A stretch of 64,000 nt of DNA from Adiantum capillus-veneris (taxonomy: Eukaryota; Streptophyta; Polypodiopsida; Polypodiales; Pteridaceae): the NCBI GenBank assembly GCA_014529385.2, contig CM043944.1, forward strand, positions 177,912,240-177,976,239, given 5' to 3'. Below the pieces are notes generated by a model. It saw only the letters and a program-made list of their open reading frames with translations, did no database searches and had not been told where the DNA came from. This document shows positions 29,604 through 40,899 of this stretch, piece after piece; the first letter of the stretch is position 1; every line of letters begins with the position of its first letter. Made by a program: the position numbers and the translations under genes.

Positions 29604-32219
29604 TCACCAAAGTTCTTTTTGGTGTCCACCTGGGTCCCACACTAAGCGTAAATCCATTGTATGCAATAATGTCCTCTTCAGAAGATCACACTTATAATGA
29701 TTCTTGAGTCCACAAGCTGCACAAGAATTAACTCTTGCATAAGTGATAGAAGGTATGGAAAGAACTTGATCAGTCCTTGAAAGTATTCCAAAGCGGGACC
29801 ATGCATGGCTTTCTCCTCCAGACACATAGCCAAAAGGGAGTAAGAAACCATAATCCTCATATCTTGCTTGTTTTCCTTCTTCATGCCAAATTGATAGAAA
29901 CCTGTTGCCCACATGGATAGATTGCATGGTTGATGCCTGTTGCACAAGAGAGCCCACCATGTACAAAAGATAAACTGCAAACCACATTTGGAAAAATGAC
30001 TCCATGTTACCACTAGTATGCAAAACCATTCTTCCTTGATTGGTGTGTCCTAGATTGATTCCACTGGTTGTTGATGTCAATCCTTCCACTCTTGTCGCAA
30101 CCCAACTTAAAGAGCTTCCCAAATTAATGTTACACACAATGTTCATAGTTAGAAAGGAAAACCTAAAGTGCCAGTATACCTCGATTGCATTTCTCTGCAT
30201 GAGTCTTTCACCAATCTCGTGCCATAGGGGTAGTTGAAGTGTCTTCACCACTTTCACATGTGGTTGCAAATTTGAAGGGTCCACCTTGTTGTGGTTGAAT
30301 GTGAGGCCCATTACCTCAATGGAGCTATCACTTCCTTCACTCCCTGTTGACTCCTCCTCTAAAGTGGTTGAAGAGTCACCACTAGAAAACTCATCCATAG
30401 AGGTTTCTAGATCCATGTCGCATTGCCGAGCTTTCTTCATGTCGTAAAGTATTGGCCTCCCTTTTGCATCCTTCATCTGGATTATGCCGGTGTCCCAGTC
30501 CTGCTTAGCTCTCATAGCCATAAGCCAAGGCCTCCCTAGAATGATAGGGTAGCCCTCCCCTTTATGTGGCATGACAAAGACGTCCACATCTACCTCGGTG
30601 TTGAATGCCTTTATCCTAACTACATTTATGACACCAACACATTGAACTTTTAAATTATTTGCCATTTTGGCTCGGCATGGTGCAGGCCGACTCACCTCTA
30701 AACCCAAACGGTGCATCATTTTTTCACTCATGACGCATATTTTTGCGCCACCATCGATGTAGATATTGGAGATGTGTTGCCCTTTGATGTAAGCATCCAT
30801 CACTGGTAGTATGTCATCTAGATTCCTCCCAGAGATAGCCCCAGCTATATTTGACTTTGGTCGCCTCGTGTTAACCATCTTTGTCCATTGTCTCCTCACC
30901 CTAGGTGCTAGGTGGAGTAACTGGGACCAGGTGATTTTTGGGCCCTGCACAAAAACATCTTGAACCAAATCATATGGTTTAGAACATTCACCCAAAGAGA
31001 AATCTACAATGTCAATTTTACGTCGTGACTTGGACGGCTTTTTGCTAGATTCCCCTTTAGTCTTCATCTTTTCTTCCTTTTGAGAAGATTCACCATGCCT
31101 AGCGCGTTTTACCCCAATGGCATCTACACCTTTAACCTTGGTCTTATCCTTCTCCACTTTCTCCTTTCCCTTACCTTCAAGACTGATGACGCTTACTGTT
31201 TGATTGCCAATTGGTGGTGGGGGTAAGGGTGGAATGAGAGGTTGTGGTGGTGGTGGTGGTGGTTGTGGTTGAATCGGTGGTTGTAAGATTTGCATGGGTG
31301 GTGCTTGTCGTGGTGCCCTCGGTGGTGGTGGTCTTGCTCTTGGTGGTGAAACCTGGTTTTGTCTGGCTCCTCTGTTGAAATTCTGCCTCCTTGGGTGTGG
31401 ACAGTAGTACATGCCATGACCATCCTCCCCACGATTGTAGCAGTGGTATTCTTGGTTTTGCCTTCGTTGTCCTCTCCCTTGCTCTTGGTTGCGATTGTGT
31501 GCATGCCCTTGTTGTATCAAATGGACTGAGAGATTCTCAAGTTGATTGGTGATTTGATTGAGTAGGTCTTGCTGATCTTCAATTGGTTCTTGTGGTTGAA
31601 TCCTCTGGGCGACTGTTGTAGGTGGTGCTAGAGGTGGTGGGGTCCTAACAGCTTCCTCTCCATCGATATTCCTGGCTTGTAGGCGCAACTTCTTGTCTTT
31701 AAGGCGGGCCACTTCAACTGCTAGCTCATACATAGCACGAAACCTTCCCTTCACCTTCTCTTTAAGAGTTGGCCATAACCCAGCCACAAACCGATCCTTC
31801 TTTAGGAAATCAGGTGCCCCCTCATCCTCTCTTAGCGATGCAACCCATCGCCCCCATAAATCTACAAACTTTGACTCATATGATGTGTATTCCAGCATAC
31901 TGCCCTGCTTCAACTCTGTCAATAATTGCCATAGTTTCTCTGATGTTGTGCCCTCTCCAAAACGCTTGACAAAGGCTGCCCTTAATAAGTCCCACCGTTC
32001 CTTGGTTTCTTGTGCCAAGGCATTGTACCATGATCTTGCCTCCACCTTCATTAGAAGTGGGAAGATGCGCAAGCGCGAAGCATCATCATCTCTCGCAGAG
32101 ATGACACATGCTATTTCCAAGTTGTCTAGAAAGTCTACAGCATCCTCGCCCACCTTACCAGTAAAGGTTGGAAATGCTACACTTGCCATGATTATTGAGA
32201 GAGAGCTAGAAAGCCACAC
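29604..32219 (-). CDS. Element C Gag-protease polyprotein, 871 codons uninterrupted
   Basis: The gag part (from the likely start MASVAFPTFTGK at 32189, ten codons after the first ATG) has the Retrotrans_gag pattern: ARSWYNALAQETKERWDLLRAAF and VAGLWPTLKEKVKG. A Pro-rich linker with a CCHC-like knuckle follows (CYN-R-GEDGHGMYYC), in which the second Cys is Arg. Then comes a basic Lys-rich stretch and a retropepsin-like domain: NIYIDGGAKICVMSEKMMHRLGL (active-site DGGA, common in plant elements) and YPIILGRPWLMAM. The last about 250 codons do not match RT. The frame is open throughout, unlike every other element here, suggesting selection or youth. A retroelement that supplies capsid and protease only would need RT and integrase from a partner. 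Confidence 0.85.
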   Translation of the reverse strand: MWLSSSLSIIMASVAFPTFTGKVGEDAVDFLDNLEIACVISARDDDASRLRIFPLLMKVEARSWYNALAQETKERWDLLRAAFVKRFGEGTTSEKLWQLLTELKQGSMLEYTSYESKFVDLWGRWVASLREDEGAPDFLKKDRFVAGLWPTLKEKVKGRFRAMYELAVEVARLKDKKLRLQARNIDGEEAVRTPPPLAPPTTVAQRIQPQEPIEDQQDLLNQITNQLENLSVHLIQQGHAHNRNQEQGRGQRRQNQEYHCYNRGEDGHGMYYCPHPRRQNFNRGARQNQVSPPRARPPPPRAPRQAPPMQILQPPIQPQPPPPPPQPLIPPLPPPPIGNQTVSVISLEGKGKEKVEKDKTKVKGVDAIGVKRARHGESSQKEEKMKTKGESSKKPSKSRRKIDIVDFSLGECSKPYDLVQDVFVQGPKITWSQLLHLAPRVRRQWTKMVNTRRPKSNIAGAISGRNLDDILPVMDAYIKGQHISNIYIDGGAKICVMSEKMMHRLGLEVSRPAPCRAKMANNLKVQCVGVINVVRIKAFNTEVDVDVFVMPHKGEGYPIILGRPWLMAMRAKQDWDTGIIQMKDAKGRPILYDMKKARQCDMDLETSMDEFSSGDSSTTLEEESTGSEGSDSSIEVMGLTFNHNKVDPSNLQPHVKVVKTLQLPLWHEIGERLMQRNAIEVYWHFRFSFLTMNIVCNINLGSSLSWVATRVEGLTSTTSGINLGHTNQGRMVLHTSGNMESFFQMWFAVYLLYMVGSLVQQASTMQSIHVGNRFLSIWHEEGKQARYEDYGFLLPFGYVSGGESHAWSRFGILSRTDQVLSIPSITYARVNSCAACGLKNHYKCDLLKRTLLHTMDLRLVWDPGGHQKELW

Positions 32220-32270
32220 TTCTTAACTTGCAAATTTTTTTCTTCTTTATAAGGAGGCGTGTATACCCTA

Positions 32271-33040
32271 TTATACTAGGACATAGATTAAAACTTCAAA
32301 CGGTACATTGCCTTGTACCAAAGGTAAAACAAATGGCTGATCTGATGCCAGAACCTCAAAAAACCGCTCCCCACCCGGCATGGTGTCAATGACGTGCTGG
32401 TAGTGAATCTTCAAGTCCAATATTGCCTTGATTGAGCGTACACGTGTTGGTATGTGTGATCTGTCTTGAGGTAGGTTGTCTTGATTCATGTGAAGCTTAG
32501 AGGTGCTTAGTCACTATCCAAGCTTGTAGGAAAGGGTGGTGTTCTTTCCTGAAACAAACTCAGCAGATCCCTAGTTTCTCTAGTGAGAGTGTGAGCCAAT
32601 GCTTCTGTTATCTGTGCTGCAGCATCAGGTGCGACTTGAAAACTGACTATGATAATTACCTCGATGACTTGAGTTACCCGATTCTCAAAGTAGAATAGTG
32701 TTGATTCTCTATTGTGCAGAGCTCCTTCCATTTTGTTGTTGTTGGTTGGTTGTAGGTTGCGAACATGGTTTCCACCTCCTCCTTCTTCTTCTTGGCACTT
32801 GGCCTATGTATATCCACTGGGTTTGGCGCGTTGGTTGACTCTCCCACTTCAAATCGATTACTGTTACGCCTGGCACTCGAGCTTCGATGGAGATACGGAG
32901 TTCGTCTAGTTGTGCTTGGAGCTCTTCTTCTTCTATCGTCCAGTTACAAAATCCTTCATACTCATTCATCCATTCACAATAGTTTAGGGTTTTCAGTCTT
33001 GTAAACTGAAGGGTTTCAAGAGCCCTCCTCAGTGGGGGCA
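32271..33040 (-). CDS. Upstream frames in the element C leader
   Basis: Between PBS and gag three overlapping minus-strand frames occur: about 33001-32709 (MNEYEGFCNWTIEEEELQAQ..., Arg/Gln-rich end), 32731-32507 and 32489-32271. They overlap or nearly abut, so they may be one frame broken by small indels. The part before gag is unusually long (about 800 bp). No domain recognised, and coding status is uncertain. Confidence 0.35.
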
Positions 33041-33045
33041 CCAAA
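33024..33045 (-). other. Element C primer-binding site
   Basis: The minus strand after the LTR reads TTTGGTGCCCCCACTGAGGA. It has the TTTGGTGCC start typical of plant gypsy PBSs but a different remainder from the complex X sites. The tRNA cannot be named from sequence here. Confidence 0.65.
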
Positions 33046-34966
33046 TGAGAGGCAGAAGTGAAAAAAATAGACCCGGTGGCCTCTACACCAAGACTATGCA
33101 CAATGGCCTCATCATGGGGAATACACAATAGGGGCACCACCTAGCAAGATATGCGGCTAGGACGCATACATATACACAATGAAGCATGCATGGAAAACAA
33201 TTTCAAGATCCACGTCCAAATGTGGAATGAGGTGGTCGGAGAATAAGGTGAGAGGAGTGGTGAGTGAGTGAGAATGGGCTCGCTACGCGTGCATGTAGTA
33301 AGGAAGATAACGAGGTTAGGGATACATGCAAGTATGCTCACTTCTCATACAAAAGGTGGCGAATCCGCACACCTTAAGATGGAAGTAGCAAGATGATAGG
33401 AATATGAGAGGGAGAGAGAGTGTGTGTGTGTGGTGGCAAATCCGCACACCTTAACATAAGCAAAACCAAATGGCAAGGAATCAAGCATATACCATACTCA
33501 CAATGAGATGTATCCAAAGCGACACAAAGTATGGCACCAAGATCGAGTGTGTTGATTGCTTGCAAAAGATGAATACAATAGGTAGCGTATGGCAGGAAAA
33601 TGAGAAGGGAACAAGATGGTAGGAGGCATAATGGAGAGATGGGAGTTGATGGCGAGGAATATCATGAGTGTGTCCACCCTTATTCTTCTTGAAATTGTGC
33701 CTTCAACCCTTAATTACAAGTGGTGTGGAGGTGTGGTGCTCATCTTTTGAGCATGGTGATGGTGATGATGATGGTGTTGTGATTATGTGATTAGGGTTCA
33801 TGCTACAAGCATGTAGCACAAGAGTGTGTATGGATAGGTGTGTGTGTGTGTGTGTGTGTTCTCTCCCCCAAGTGAGCTCTCATGGCCTCCTTATATAGGG
33901 AAGGAGGGAAGGATTTAGCAATATTTCTATTTGAGGTGAGTGTCCCACTTTGGTGACTAGGAAAATGGGGTGCATGTGACTGTGGCTCCCATTTTGTCTC
34001 CTCATTATTTAAAATACCAGAGTCAATAGAGAGAGAAAAAGAGAGAATGTGGGTAGGATGTAGAGGATAGGAAATATTTACAATAGTCTAGCTTTGGATA
34101 GACATAAGCTTATTAGGGAGAGAAGAGAGGTAAGAAAATTATAAGAGAGGTTGTCGAAGGTGGATATTTGTTGATGAGGATGGATCCTCCAAAAATGGTG
34201 ATAGAATTACTCTAGACTAGCCAAGACCTCATTAAAAGAGCTTTGTCTCTTGTAATCATGCTTGAAGACTTGTAGAACCATAGTCATTCTTGAAGGAAGA
34301 AAAGTGGGGATGGCCTTTGTCACCATTACACGAGAAAACTGGGGTCCACTACAAAAATCATATCTCCGTGTTCATAACTCCAAAAATTCTGAAAAAAATT
34401 GAGCTAAAAGTTGAGATCACGAGCTACATCTTTCATGTTGAACGCTCCTTCAGATTCAGGGTTCTTCTTTACTTAAAAAATTCAGCCAAATAATGTATTA
34501 TTTGTGGCTGCAAAAGTCTTTTGGTGGTCCCCTTTGAGTGGACTTCTCTCTTGCCTTCAAGTGTAAGCTCCTTCATGTGTATGAAAACATGACCTAGAGT
34601 GTTGAAAAGATTGGCAATCATCTAGATGGAGGTATTATTGAAATTTGAAAGTGGGGTTGAGGTTTGAAAATGAAAACTAGTGAATAAAATATTTGGTAGA
34701 GTGGAATAATATATATACATGAAAAAAAAATATTAGAAAACACTAGAATATATATATTTAATATTTTTAAGGTCGAAAGAGAGATCAACAAAGAAAATTT
34801 ATGCTATATCGTGATTGATTAGCATAAGCATTATTTATTTAATAAAGGCTAAAACGTTAGTGAAAAAGGGAAGAAAAAATCAAAAGTAACTTTTATAATA
34901 GGAAATATTTTTGGTAAAAGAGAACAAAATATGGGGGGGTTCCCATGCATGGAAAAGCTTGCCTCA
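33046..34966 (-). repeat. Element C 5' LTR
   Basis: 1921 bp, TGAGAGGC to GCCTCA. Base by base it is nearly identical to the left LTR apart from the indels noted there. TATA box TATATAAGG is on the minus strand (complement of 33889-33897); (TG)n at 33839-33859. Confidence 0.88.
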
Positions 34967-35015
34967 GCATATCATGCCATATTTTCTTTTCCCACAATGT
35001 TATGGGGGAGAGAGG

Positions 35016-35059
<44 letters not shown>

Positions 35060-35187
35060 ATACTAACAATATGCAGATATCACAGTAAGAGACATGCAAG
35101 ATTCTTACAATGTAAAAAACATTTGCACACAACACCACCTTTGAATACTTCCCACTTGAACATCCAAGTAGCCAAGACAGCTACAAT
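34967..35187 (+). repeat. Repeat R copy 1, right part
   Basis: It matches 60370-60565 in R copy 2 (ATCATGCCATATTT...GACAGCTACAATCAA), including an (AG)n tract (35017-35055) where copy 2 has a G-run. At 35187 it passes directly into gypsy-1B integrase, whereas copy 2 passes into the F-box gene. This is the breakpoint of the inferred tandem duplication. Confidence 0.8.
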
Positions 35188-35499
35188 CAACCCACAAACG
35201 GATGGTCAAAGTGAGATAGTCAATCTAGGTACAAGATTGAAAATCTAAGTACAAGATTGAATTTCTCTTTGGCCTATCACCCACAAATGGATGGCCAAAG
35301 TGAGATAGTCAATCTTACGATTATAGATCTACTAAAGACATATGTTACGGAAGTAGATAATGGCTCACAATTGGAGAATTACTTACCCCTTGTAGAGTAT
35401 GCATACAATGATAATGTCCATACTCCTATGGGCAAGGAACCTTTTGAGATCGTAGATGGAAGACCTAAAAGTACCTTGCTACTAAAGTACATGGGAAGA
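35188..35499 (+). pseudogene. Gypsy-1B integrase core fragment
   Basis: It reads FSLAYHPQMDGQSEIVNLTIIDLLKTYV, then PLVEYAYNDNVHTPMGKEPFEIVDGRPKST, the part after the second catalytic Asp. It stops at ACATGGGAAGA, where complex X is inserted, and continues exactly at 55472. Confidence 0.85.
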
Positions 35500-36429
35500 T
35501 GTTAGCAGCAACCTAACACGGACACCACGAATACCATTTTTTGGAGCTCTCATTGTAAAAACACTTATTATTTGATAAATTGAGAATATTGTCACTCCTA
35601 TTTTTTGGAAAAATGTTGTAATTGATGAGCTTGGGCTACAAGCTTCCAGATTGTATCAACCTATCATTGCCTATCTTTAGTTAGAGCTCCCAGATTATTA
35701 GTTTTGACCACCAAAAACCTTGGCTAAGGTATAAAAGCCAATTTTTGTAAGTTATTTGTAAGTTTTGGATAACGAAATACACAGTGTGAGCTAACGGTGC
35801 TCACTACTCTCCTTCTTGAGCTTCCTACTCGCTCCCCGATTGTCACATTGCAGTCACATTTGTTGCATTGCATCCGCAAGTAAGAGCTCTACCCATTGAT
35901 GTAAACACATCACAGTATTTTGTAGCTTTTAGCGTCACTGACCCGCGGCTTAATTTCATCATAAGTAGGAATTTACACTTCTAAAACCAAAAACTAAGAA
36001 TAGGTGGGGCATTGTGGTAGCATTGGTAAGCATTTAGGTGCATTCTAAGTCGAAAACAACTAGGTGAAAAATCCATTGTTGTGAATAATCACGATTTTGG
36101 CACTTGACCTAAAGTGGGGTTTGAGACCATAATCATGTGTACTTAGCTCTTATAAACTTATCCTAAAAGTTTCAGTACGATTGGATATCATTTGATGTTG
36201 TAACGGATGTGATTTGTTTGCCGATGAGCGATTGGCTTTTGGTGATTCCAGTCCCTTGAGTGTAGCTAGAGTTAGATGCAAGGTGTTAGTTGTTTTCTGA
36301 GAGATTGACAACCTCTTGTAGCCTCTATGCACTAGTTGAGTCAACTTCGTCCCATGGATTGATAATTTAATCGTGTTCTCGCTAAATCTGCAATAAGATA
36401 GGATGGTGAGGTTAGAAACGTGTCCCACA
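35500..36429 (+). repeat. Complex X LTR1 (plus orientation)
   Basis: 930 bp, TGTTAGCAGCAACC to GTGTCCCACA, with a TATA box TATAAAAG at 35730-35737. It is about 86-88% identical by eye to the reverse complement of LTR2. It is not followed by a PBS; its inner CA end abuts RT coding sequence of the opposite strand. Confidence 0.85.
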
Positions 36430-36910
36430 TAGGGCATAACCCGATAGGGAAAAATACTCCATTTTGTTGCAAAAGCAGTTTTATGCTGATCTTTTGGGTC
36501 AACCAAAAGTTGATTGTATCCCAAAAAGCCATCTAGAAACTGTAAACTTCTTTTCCTGCAACTCTTTCTCACACATGCTCAGTGATTGGAAGTGGAAAAT
36601 TGTCTCTAATGGTAGCTGCATTCACTTTTTTGAGATTGACACACACTCGTAATTTCCCATTTTTCTTGGGTACTGCCACAATTGGAGACACCCAATCTGT
36701 GTGTTCAATTTCATATATGAATTCAGCTTCCTTTAGTTTCTCAATCTCTTCTTTGATTTTCCTCGCAAATGTTTCATTGTATGTGTATGACCTTTGTCTA
36801 CTTTGTCTCGCATCATCTCTCATGGGTATGGTGTGTTGACAAATTTCTCGATCAACACCCTTGAGATCCTTGTAAGACCAAGCAAAGATATCTCGGTATT
36901 CTTTTAGCAA
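36430..36910 (-). pseudogene. Gypsy-2 reverse transcriptase, N-terminal part, truncated
   Basis: Minus strand: EYRDIFAWSYKDLKGVD and IPMRDDARQSRQR, then SPIVAVPKKNGKLRVCVNLKKVNAA, DNFPLP, a frame change near 36570, and FLDGFLGYNQLLVDPKDQHKTAFAT ending in PYRVMP. The next motif should be FGL and then the catalytic Y-x-D-D, but the sequence is cut at the LTR1 junction. The RRQKSYTYNE-like style and the PBS point to the Athila/Tat group. It has no catalytic residues and is inactive. Confidence 0.85.
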
Positions 36911-37033
36911 GCTTAGAAAAAGCTCTTCTTATTCCTCTGTTAGGTCATTTGCAATTTAGGCATGCCTAGGTTCTTCCCTTGGTTCAGCCAAGTCTATCTT
37001 TTTTGCGTTCTCAAGCCCTTCGTAGGACTCGCC

Positions 37034-37615
37034 TTATTTCTGTAGTTCTCTAACAGGTTGTTCTATAATGATTTTTTGACCTTGGAGAGTATACTTTTTG
37101 TAATGGGATGGAACACTCATTACATCTTTACCATCCTCTTCTCTAGTTTCCATTTTGGTTGTATATATCTCCTTCAGAGCTTTTTTCAACTCTTGATATT
37201 TATTTTTCCGCTCAATTTGTGTCATGGTTGGCTCCTTGTCCTATTTGTTTGGCTTTGCTTGAGTATCCTTCATTGCTTTTGTCAATGTTCTTGATATTTT
37301 TGGATTTCCATTTGAAAGATATTTGCTAGTCATTCTGTCATTGACACAATCATGTGCATCTATCTGCATCAGAAATTGTGTTCTACTAGAGATTGATGAC
37401 ATAGGTCTAGCTTTCACATGTCTAGTGTCCCTTTTTCGTCTGTAACATTTCTGTCTTCTCGATTTATGGTTAGGAAAGTCAAAAAAAAATTTGTCCCCCT
37501 TTTTCAAGAGTAGCTTAGCTCTCACATGTTCTTTTTCTGACCCCGAATCTTCTGAGGTATCTGAGTGTTCATCTAACTCATATGTTGCATCGTAGTAGAG
37601 GTCTAAAAAGAGCAA
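37034..37615 (-). pseudogene. Gypsy-2 pol linker between protease and RT
   Basis: Two frames (37225-37034, 37615-37241) encode a charged region with no domain I recognise (QIERKNKYQELKKALKEIYTT; acidic DEHSDTSEDSGSEKEH). It runs toward the RT start with stops at about 37030 and 36930. It is placed by its position between the protease and RT of one element. Confidence 0.5.
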
Positions 37616-38091
37616 GTGGTTAAGTATGAAAGTATGTTTATAGCTTGCATGTGACTTGAAAACTTATCTTTGAAGTGCATTTCATTGGTTTGTAACACTA
37701 AGGGCTAACACTTGGATTTTATAAACATAAAAAAGGCCATCTCTACAAAAAGATATAATAATTTTATGATTTTTTTGGCAAAACAGCTTGAAATTTTATT
37801 AAAATTTATGTCTTAGAATTTACCAAAATTCTCTCCATACAGATTGTATTTTGATATGGAGAAAAATCAAATGTTTTCTCTCCCTCATAACCAATCTATG
37901 GTAGAAGCAAGGTGTTAAAAACTTCTTTCTAGCTTGACAAATAAATTGCCAAAACTTGGTAGAAAAACAGGACACTTAATTGTCCAGTTATCAGAACTAG
38001 TGTTAACCATGAGGGAAGCTTAGTTTCAGCCAAAGAAGCTGAATTGAACTCTTATATGGGTGTTTTCAATACATCTCTATAAGTGTGATAT

Positions 38092-38865
38092 TTAAATTAA
38101 ATTAACCCTTGTTTTAGATCCCACTTGCTTCAAGTATAGATAGTTGTTTTTCCAATCTTGGATAAGTTGTACCTGTCGCATGAAAGGTCTTCCCAATATG
38201 ATTTCGTAATTCAGTTTCTTCCCAAAGTCTACTATGGCAAAAGTGTGTTGATATTCAATCCCACAGGAATTAACTATCACCTTTTCTAGCAGTCCCAAGG
38301 GTCTTTCAATATGTCCATCAGACAATTGCGATTTCATTCGAGTTTGTCTAATGGCTGGTTGTCCCCAAGATTCCCATACTGGTTTTGTGGCTATGGCTAT
38401 GCCTGCTCCACTATCCAGTATTTCCATGGTTTCAATGTCATTATATTTCACTATAAGGGTGGTGTTTCCTTCTTCCCCTTCATAGTATTCTTTGCCTTTG
38501 TTCATTGGAATAGATCGAATCTCTTTGTTATCCATTTCGTGTTTCAATTTTCCCACATTTTTTGTGACTAGTCCCATTATCCCCACCTTCTCTAGGGTTT
38601 TCTGTAGATCATTCCATAAATATGGCATGAGTTTTAACAATTCTCCCAAAGTAAGAGTGCATTGGATGGGTGTAGACATGATTGAATGAATATTGTCTAC
38701 TTCCAGGGTCTGTGTTGCTCTTTTTACTTGAATGGTCTTAGACACTATGGATTCATCTCCGTTATCTTCCAAGTAAGAGGGTAATGTTTTCAAGGTCAAT
38801 GGTTTTGACATTTCTAAAGCTTCACATCCGCAATCCCCATACAAGGATTGTACATCCATGTCCAT
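38092..38865 (-). pseudogene. Gypsy-2 aspartic protease region
   Basis: Minus-strand frame of 257 codons. The protease core shows METMEILDSGAGIAIATKP-like spacing, with active site LDSGAGIAI, and NYEIILGRPFMRQVQ as the C-terminal signature. The N-terminal part (LTLGELLKLMPYLWNDLQ...) is spacer. The active-site triad DSG is kept. It ends at 38092 with a stop; the frame is otherwise intact. Confidence 0.82.
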
Positions 38866-39355
38866 ATCAAGAGGTAGGTTTTCTAATCAAACTTCGTCTA
38901 TAGCAGGTGACTTTAGAGTGAGGCTCCCATCATTGATCTCTCTCTTTTTTCCATAAGTGTCTTGGCCAGTCTTCCTCCACGAATGGAATTCCATCTAAGG
39001 CATCTTCGTTGTTTGGCACTATAAGTTCTAGCTCTTTTGGTTCAGTGTGGGGTTCTACCACCTCTTTGGATTTTTCTTTAGTTTCTCTCACCACAAGCTC
39101 TTCACGTTTTGCTATACTTTCAAAGTTGGGTTTTGGTTTTTACAGCATCTCTTGCGTGATTCTTACCAAATTTTGATAAGATTCAAGCTTAGATACTTCC
39201 ATGTTTGGAGCAGGATAAGTTTTCCATTTGTTTTTCATGTTTTGGCCTGCTTTAAGTCCTGCTTGGTAGGCTTCCAAGGCTGCATTAATAGGATCAAAAA
39301 TTTTATCAACAAAATTGATCCTCCAGATTTCACAGTTTTTTCTATGATTTCACTT

Positions 39356-39790
39356 TCAGGTTCTTTCACCTTTTCTTGGAATAGCTTTGTTTTCTTTCTC
39401 CTCGATTTCAGCTCGTTGTTTTTGTTTCCTCAATTTGTACCTTTTGCTCCTGCTTCGTTTGGTCTTTTGAGAGGCAAATTTTGTGTTCTTTGAATCATCA
39501 AAGAAGTTATGTTTCTTTTTCTTAGTATGAGCTCTAGTAACTACCTTGATTGGAACAATCGGTTCACTGTCAGATAAGCTAGTAAGTATCACTTGGACTA
39601 CATTTACTACTGTTTTTCCCTTGTTTAAAGGATTTTTAGGACAATCTTTTGGGAAGTGTCCTCCCTTTTTGCAACATTGTATGCAATAAGCTTCAACCGG
39701 CTTGAGATTTTTGCCAGGCACTGCGCATTCATTTTTCCAATGATCATCTGCACCATAGTTATGATAGTTTTCCATTGTTGGCTTAATCAT
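39356..39790 (-). pseudogene. Gypsy-2 nucleocapsid region
   Basis: It begins near the copia-2 insertion site. It carries a Cys/His cluster (YHNYGADDHWKNEC) and CIQCCKKGGHFPKDC, a zinc-knuckle pattern with one extra residue, followed by a Lys/Arg-rich tail. The first cluster lacks its first two Cys. It probably binds element RNA in the family; this copy is broken. Confidence 0.7.
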
Positions 39791-39822
39791 GGATCTTACT
39801 ATAGGAGGTATAACACCCTGAT

Positions 39823-39965
39823 TGTTGAGATGTAGAGAGAAAGAGAGAGAGACGAGACAAGAGACACACCATGTACGCTCCCAAAGACTGATTCATATTG
39901 AGGACAAGATACAAATATATAGGTGAGACCAAGTTGAGTAGAGTGAGCCATATATAGCTCCAACA
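39823..39965 (-). repeat. Copia-2 3' LTR
   Basis: 143 bp. The minus-strand purine tract lies just to the right (39966-39985, reading GTTTGAGTGGGGG). Confidence 0.92.
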
Positions 39966-40212
39966 CCCCCACTCAAACAAAGGTCTCTAGCTTTGGATGA
40001 AAAAACCCTTGGGGAGTTCAAGGGAAAAACCCAAGACCCTATACAATGTGAAAATATGACCAACGATGATGATGTCAAAGTGAATTGTGCATCTATGTAC
40101 AAATGTTCAAGTGACTTAGAGATCACAATGTGCAAATGTGGAGTGTGCATAGTGCATGGTACCTAAAATATTACAATGCCATATGTACAAAGCTATTACA
40201 ATAGCAAAGAAG

Positions 40213-40899
40213 CTAATCTAGAAAGAGTGAGGCCAAAGAAACTCCAAGCTCCGAGCGCAAGAGGATGAAACGTGACTCGTTGAGGCCTTTGGTCAAAATG
40301 TCTGCAATCATCTGGACACTTGGATAGTGTTCAACCATAATGGTTCCTTTGCGTACTTCATACCTGACATAATGATAATGGACAACAATGTGCTTTGACT
40401 TATTATGTTGAACATAGTCTTTTGCAAGACTAATAGCACTTTGGTTGTCACACCGCAAGGGTGTGCTAGAAAGAGGAGAGTGACCAATATCAACCAGCAT
40501 TTGTCGAAGCCAAATCAACTCACGAGCTGCAAGTGATGCCGCAATATATTCTGACTCGGTCGTAGAAACTGCAACACAACATTGTTTCTTGCTGGTCCAA
40601 GAAACAAGACAACCATTTATAAAGAAGCAATTTCCACTAGTAGATCGCATAGATAAATGTGAGCTTGCCCAGTCTGCATCTGTGTAACCCAAAAGAGAAA
40701 GAGATTGCATAGGATCCGATATGAGTTGTCGTCGATAGACTAAACCAAAATCTGTAGTGCCTTTCAAGTATTTCAATACACTCTTTGCAGCAGACCAATG
40801 CTTAAGAGAAGGACATGCAAGATGTTGTCCAAGATAATTAGCAACAAACAGAATATCAGGACGAGTGTTCATGCCAACAAACTGAAGACATCCAATCAA
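40213..40899 (-). pseudogene. Copia-2 RT end and RNase H
   Basis: An open frame of 228 codons: MNTRPDILFVANYLGQHLACPS, KSVLKYLKGTTDFGLVY, LLGYTDADWASS, SWTSKKQCCVAVSTTESEYIA, LRCDNQSAISLAKD and ADILTKGLNESR. All RNase H landmarks are present (D in TDADWA, E in TESEY, D in CDNQS), so this section is whole, unlike in copia-1. Confidence 0.92.

Larger units (their letters stand above)
27378..34966 (-). mobile_element. Element C: gag-protease-only LTR retrotransposon
   Basis: LTRs 27378-29332 and 33046-34966 are highly similar, TGAG...CTCA. The target duplication is GCAT (or AGCAT, depending on where the terminal A is assigned): left 27373-27377, right 34966-34970. The uninterrupted site is seen in R copy 2 at about 60368-60375. 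The purine tract lies beside the left LTR and the PBS beside the right LTR, so it reads on the minus strand. The 3.7-kb interior codes for one long Gag-protease frame with no RT, RNase H or integrase. It is therefore non-autonomous but coding. Confidence 0.9.

Noticed and set aside
32709-33140. 143-codon minus-strand frame as one gene
   Set aside because: It runs through the LTR end and PBS of element C, so its first third cannot be element coding sequence; only the part left of about 33020 was kept as a possible leader frame.
39047-39493. Plus-strand 148-codon Phe-rich frame
   Set aside because: It is the complement of the gypsy-2 nucleocapsid/linker coding strand; Phe-richness mirrors Lys/Glu codons on the minus strand.
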